Part shown: piece after piece, positions 12,409 through 14,665 of the stretch
Layout: every line of letters begins with the position of its first letter
Position numbering within the stretch: the stretch's first letter is position 1
From: JBIOWF01 sp044868295
GTDB taxonomy: Bacteria > Actinomycetota > Actinomycetes > Streptosporangiales > Streptosporangiaceae
NCBI GenBank assembly: GCA_044868295.1
Contig: JBIOWF010000146.1
Span: forward strand, 1 to 14,665
Length of the DNA stretch: 14,665 bases
Reading direction: 5' to 3'
Position numbers and translations under genes: made by a program
Notes under the pieces: model-generated
What the model was told of the DNA's origin: nothing
Seen by the model: the letters and a program-made list of their open reading frames with translations, nothing else
Databases searched by the model: none

Positions 12409-14616
12409 CTAACCGAAGATCTCCTCAAGGATCGCCGCCAGCTCGGAGTCGTGCTTGGCGTGCGAGCCGGCCGCGGGCGACGAGTTGGGCGTGCGGGACA
12501 CCCGCCGCAGGCGGCGGCCGGCGATCAACTCGGGCCGCTCGCTCAGCTTGAGAGTGAGGTACGGCCAGGGGCCCATGTTGACCGGCTCGTCCTGCGCCCA
12601 GACCAGCTCGACGTCGTCGCCGTATCGGGCGAGCTCGGCCTTGAGCGGGTTCTCCGGGAACGGGAAGAGCCGCTCCATGCGGACGATCGCGACGTCCTGG
12701 CGCCCGGACTTCTCGCGCCCGGCGGCCAGGTCGTAGTAGATCTTGCCGGAGCAGAGCACCACCTTGGTGACCGCCTTCGGGTCCACGGTCGTGTCGCCGA
12801 TGATCGGCTGGAACGAGCCGGAGGTGAACTCCGCCGTGGCCGACGCCGCCGCCTTGTGGCGCAGCAACGACTTGGGCGTGAACACGATCAGCGGCTTGCG
12901 CCGGTTGGACAGCGTCTGCCAGCGCAGCAGGTGGAAGTAGTTCGCCGGGGTGGTCGGCTGGGCGACGGTCATGTTGTCCAGCGCGCACATCTGCAGGAAT
13001 CGCTCGATGCGCGCGGACGAGTGGTCCGGACCCTGACCCTCGTAGCCGTGCGGCAGCAGCAGCACGACCGAGGAGCGCTGGCCCCACTTCTGCTCGCCCG
13101 ACGAGATGAACTCATCGATGACCGACTGGGCGCCGTTGACGAAGTCGCCGAACTGGGCCTCCCAGAGGACCAGGGCGTCCGACCGGACGACGCTGTAGCC
13201 GTACTCGAAGCCCAGCGCGGCGAACTCGCTGAGCAGCGAGTCGTAGACGTAGAACTTCGTGGTGCCCTCGTTGAACTCCTTCAGCGGGGTGTGGTCCTCG
13301 CCGGTGACCCGGTCGACCAGTACGGCGTGCCGCTGGCCGAAGGTGCCGCGACGCGAGTCCTGGCCGACCAGGCGGACGGGGTGTCCGTCGATCAGCAGGC
13401 CGCCGAAGGCGAGCGCCTCACCGGTGGCCCAGTCGATGGCGTTCTCGGTGACCATGGTGCCGCGTCGCTGCAGGACCGGGGAGAGGCGCGGGTGCACCGT
13501 GAAGCCCTCGGGGTGGTTGACCTGGGTGTCGATGACCCGCTTCACGACCTCGTCCGAGATAGCGGTCGGGGTGTCCTCGTGGGACCACGGGATCACCTCG
13601 TCCACCGGCGGCTTGACGACCGCGCCCGGCTCAAGCGGCTTCTTCGAGGCCTCACGGGTCTCGGTGAAGGCCCGCTCCAGCTCCACCTGGTAGTCCCGCA
13701 GCGCCTGCTCGGCCTCTTCGACCGTGATGTCGCCGCGGCCGATCAGCGCCTCGGTGTAGAGCTTGCGGGTGGACCGCTTGGCGTCGATCAGGTCGTACAT
13801 CAGCGGCTGGGTGAACGAGGGGTTGTCGGCCTCGTTGTGACCCCGGCGGCGGTAGCAGACCAGGTCGATGACGACGTCCTTGCGGAACGCCTGGCGGTAT
13901 TCGTAGGCGAGCTTGCCGACGCGGACCACGGCCTCGGGGTCGTCCCCGTTCACGTGGAAGATCGGCGCCTGGATCATCCGGGCGACGTCCGTGGCGTACA
14001 CCGACGAACGCGAGCTGGCCGGGCTGGTGGTGAAGCCGACCTGGTTGTTGACCACGATGTGGACGGTGCCGCCGGTGCGGTAGCCGCGCAGCTGCGACAG
14101 GTGCAGCGTCTCGGCCACCACGCCCTGGCCGGCGAATGCCGCGTCGCCGTGGACGAGCACGGGCAGGACGGTGAAGCCCTCCTCGCCGCGCTCCAGGAGG
14201 TCCTGCTTGGCGCGGACGACGCCCTCCAGGACCGGGTCGACGGCCTCCAGGTGCGACGGGTTGGCCACCACGGACGTTGTGATCTTGGATCCGTCCGGGT
14301 TGACGAAGTCGCCGGTGGCGCCGAGGTGGTACTTCACGTCCCCGGAGCCGTGCGCGCTGCGCGGGTCGAGGTTGCCCTCGAACTCGCCGAACACCTGCGC
14401 GTAGGACTTGCCGACGATGTTGGCCAGCACGTTGAGGCGGCCGCGGTGGGCCATGCCGATGACGACCTCGTCGAGCTGGTCGGAGGAGGCCGAGCAGATC
14501 ACGGAGTCGAGGAGCGGGATCAGCGACTCGCCGCCCTCCAGCGAGAACCGCTTCTGCCCGACGTACTTGGTCTGCAGCGCGTCCATGGTCAATGAGCCAC
14601 TTATCTCAGAAATCAC
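12409..14616 (-). CDS. kgd: Multifunctional 2-oxoglutarate metabolism enzyme Kgd/SucA, 5'-truncated
   Basis: This is the C-terminal part of the ThDP-dependent 2-oxoglutarate dehydrogenase E1 of the TCA cycle, in its actinobacterial form (about 1,230 residues when complete, with an E2-like N-terminal domain). Family sequence starts at LQTKYVGQKRFSLEGGES (residue 14 on) and is intact to the end: IGMAHRGRLNV, the ThDP/Mg motif GDA...NN (157-191), YRRRGHNEAD, LPHGYEGQGPDHSSAR and FTPKSLLRH. About the first 500 residues, including the acyltransferase domain and start of E1, are absent. The displayed GTG/ATG starts (14616, 14586) lie in unrelated DNA with a stop just upstream and no good ribosome site. 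It is probably non-functional as it stands, unless the break is an assembly artefact. Confidence 0.9.
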   Translation of the reverse strand: MISEISGSLTMDALQTKYVGQKRFSLEGGESLIPLLDSVICSASSDQLDEVVIGMAHRGRLNVLANIVGKSYAQVFGEFEGNLDPRSAHGSGDVKYHLGATGDFVNPDGSKITTSVVANPSHLEAVDPVLEGVVRAKQDLLERGEEGFTVLPVLVHGDAAFAGQGVVAETLHLSQLRGYRTGGTVHIVVNNQVGFTTSPASSRSSVYATDVARMIQAPIFHVNGDDPEAVVRVGKLAYEYRQAFRKDVVIDLVCYRRRGHNEADNPSFTQPLMYDLIDAKRSTRKLYTEALIGRGDITVEEAEQALRDYQVELERAFTETREASKKPLEPGAVVKPPVDEVIPWSHEDTPTAISDEVVKRVIDTQVNHPEGFTVHPRLSPVLQRRGTMVTENAIDWATGEALAFGGLLIDGHPVRLVGQDSRRGTFGQRHAVLVDRVTGEDHTPLKEFNEGTTKFYVYDSLLSEFAALGFEYGYSVVRSDALVLWEAQFGDFVNGAQSVIDEFISSGEQKWGQRSSVVLLLPHGYEGQGPDHSSARIERFLQMCALDNMTVAQPTTPANYFHLLRWQTLSNRRKPLIVFTPKSLLRHKAAASATAEFTSGSFQPIIGDTTVDPKAVTKVVLCSGKIYYDLAAGREKSGRQDVAIVRMERLFPFPENPLKAELARYGDDVELVWAQDEPVNMGPWPYLTLKLSERPELIAGRRLRRVSRTPNSSPAAGSHAKHDSELAAILEEIFG

Positions 14617-14665
14617 AGATCCAGGGGACTAGCCGCGACACATGAATTGATCTTTGCGCCACACT
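14587..14665. mobile_element. Non-kgd sequence at the window end, possible insertion-sequence end
   Basis: Where kgd should continue, the sequence changes to lower-GC DNA with stops in the kgd frame. It contains two similar short motifs, GCGACACA (14635-14642) and GCGCCACAC (14656-14664). A TG at the border (14586-14587) fits a terminal dinucleotide of many insertion sequences. No transposase is present and the element is not recognised, so this is tentative. Confidence 0.3.

Noticed and set aside
11577..12428. Long version of the PadR frame starting at 12428
   Set aside because: The extra 95 residues are low-complexity, cross the kgd-downstream hairpin and overlap the DUF6104-like gene; family homology starts at 12143.
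12142..14595. 817-codon open frame on the plus strand opposite kgd
   Set aside because: It is the antisense of conserved kgd codons, with Val/Leu/Arg/Gly-rich composition typical of GC-rich shadow frames, and has no recognisable domain.

Overview
The window is high-GC DNA with strongly G/C-ending codons, frequent GTG/TTG starts and possible leaderless genes. It also carries Kgd-type 2-oxoglutarate dehydrogenase, a WXG100-like protein, a DUF6104-like protein and an HTH/TPR regulator. Together these point to an actinomycete, most likely of the Streptosporangiales (Nonomuraea/Streptosporangium-like). The genus is an inference and no rRNA is present. No tRNA, CRISPR array or intact transposase was seen.

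Region 1 (1-4.4 kb, all minus strand) holds three consecutive paralogous secreted V8/trypsin-like serine peptidases, each followed or preceded by its own control DNA. Copies 2 and 3 keep the His/Asp/Ser triad and four cysteines. Copy 1 has an Asp where the nucleophilic Ser should be and has lost both cysteines of the second pair, so it looks like a secreted pseudoprotease. Copies 1 and 3 share a conserved leader in otherwise diverged upstream DNA. It contains a 14-15 codon ORF starting MGR and ending P-stop, whose TGA overlaps the TTG start of the protease as TTGA. Copy 2 has an unrelated 19-codon ORF ending 2 nt before its GTG. A forked hairpin plus T-run follows copy 2 and a strong 11-bp hairpin follows copy 3, so the genes are probably separate transcription units.

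Region 2 (4.4-8.0 kb) starts with a mostly non-coding stretch holding a possible glyoxalase-like tail fragment. A 685-residue alpha-helical protein (WXG/DUF6571-like) follows, converging with 1 nt separation on a small lipoprotein gene. The lipoprotein is divergent from a 100-residue WXG100-like protein. These three look like a secretion-linked accessory module, and composition is less GC-rich around 6.95-7.65 kb.

Region 3 (8.0-11.5 kb) holds an HTH/TPR regulator (minus), an RsbW-type ATPase anti-sigma-like protein with an unusual His/Cys loop made by a 12-bp tandem repeat (plus), and a zinc-independent MDR oxidoreductase that may be leaderless (plus).

Region 4 (11.5-14.7 kb, minus) is a conserved-looking actinobacterial order: the C-terminal part of Kgd, a 58-residue DUF6104-like gene missed by a 60-residue ORF cut-off, and a PadR regulator. 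The kgd reading frame stops matching the family about 75-90 bp before the window end, where a lower-GC non-kgd sequence begins. This is either an insertion-sequence end that disrupts kgd or an assembly edge.
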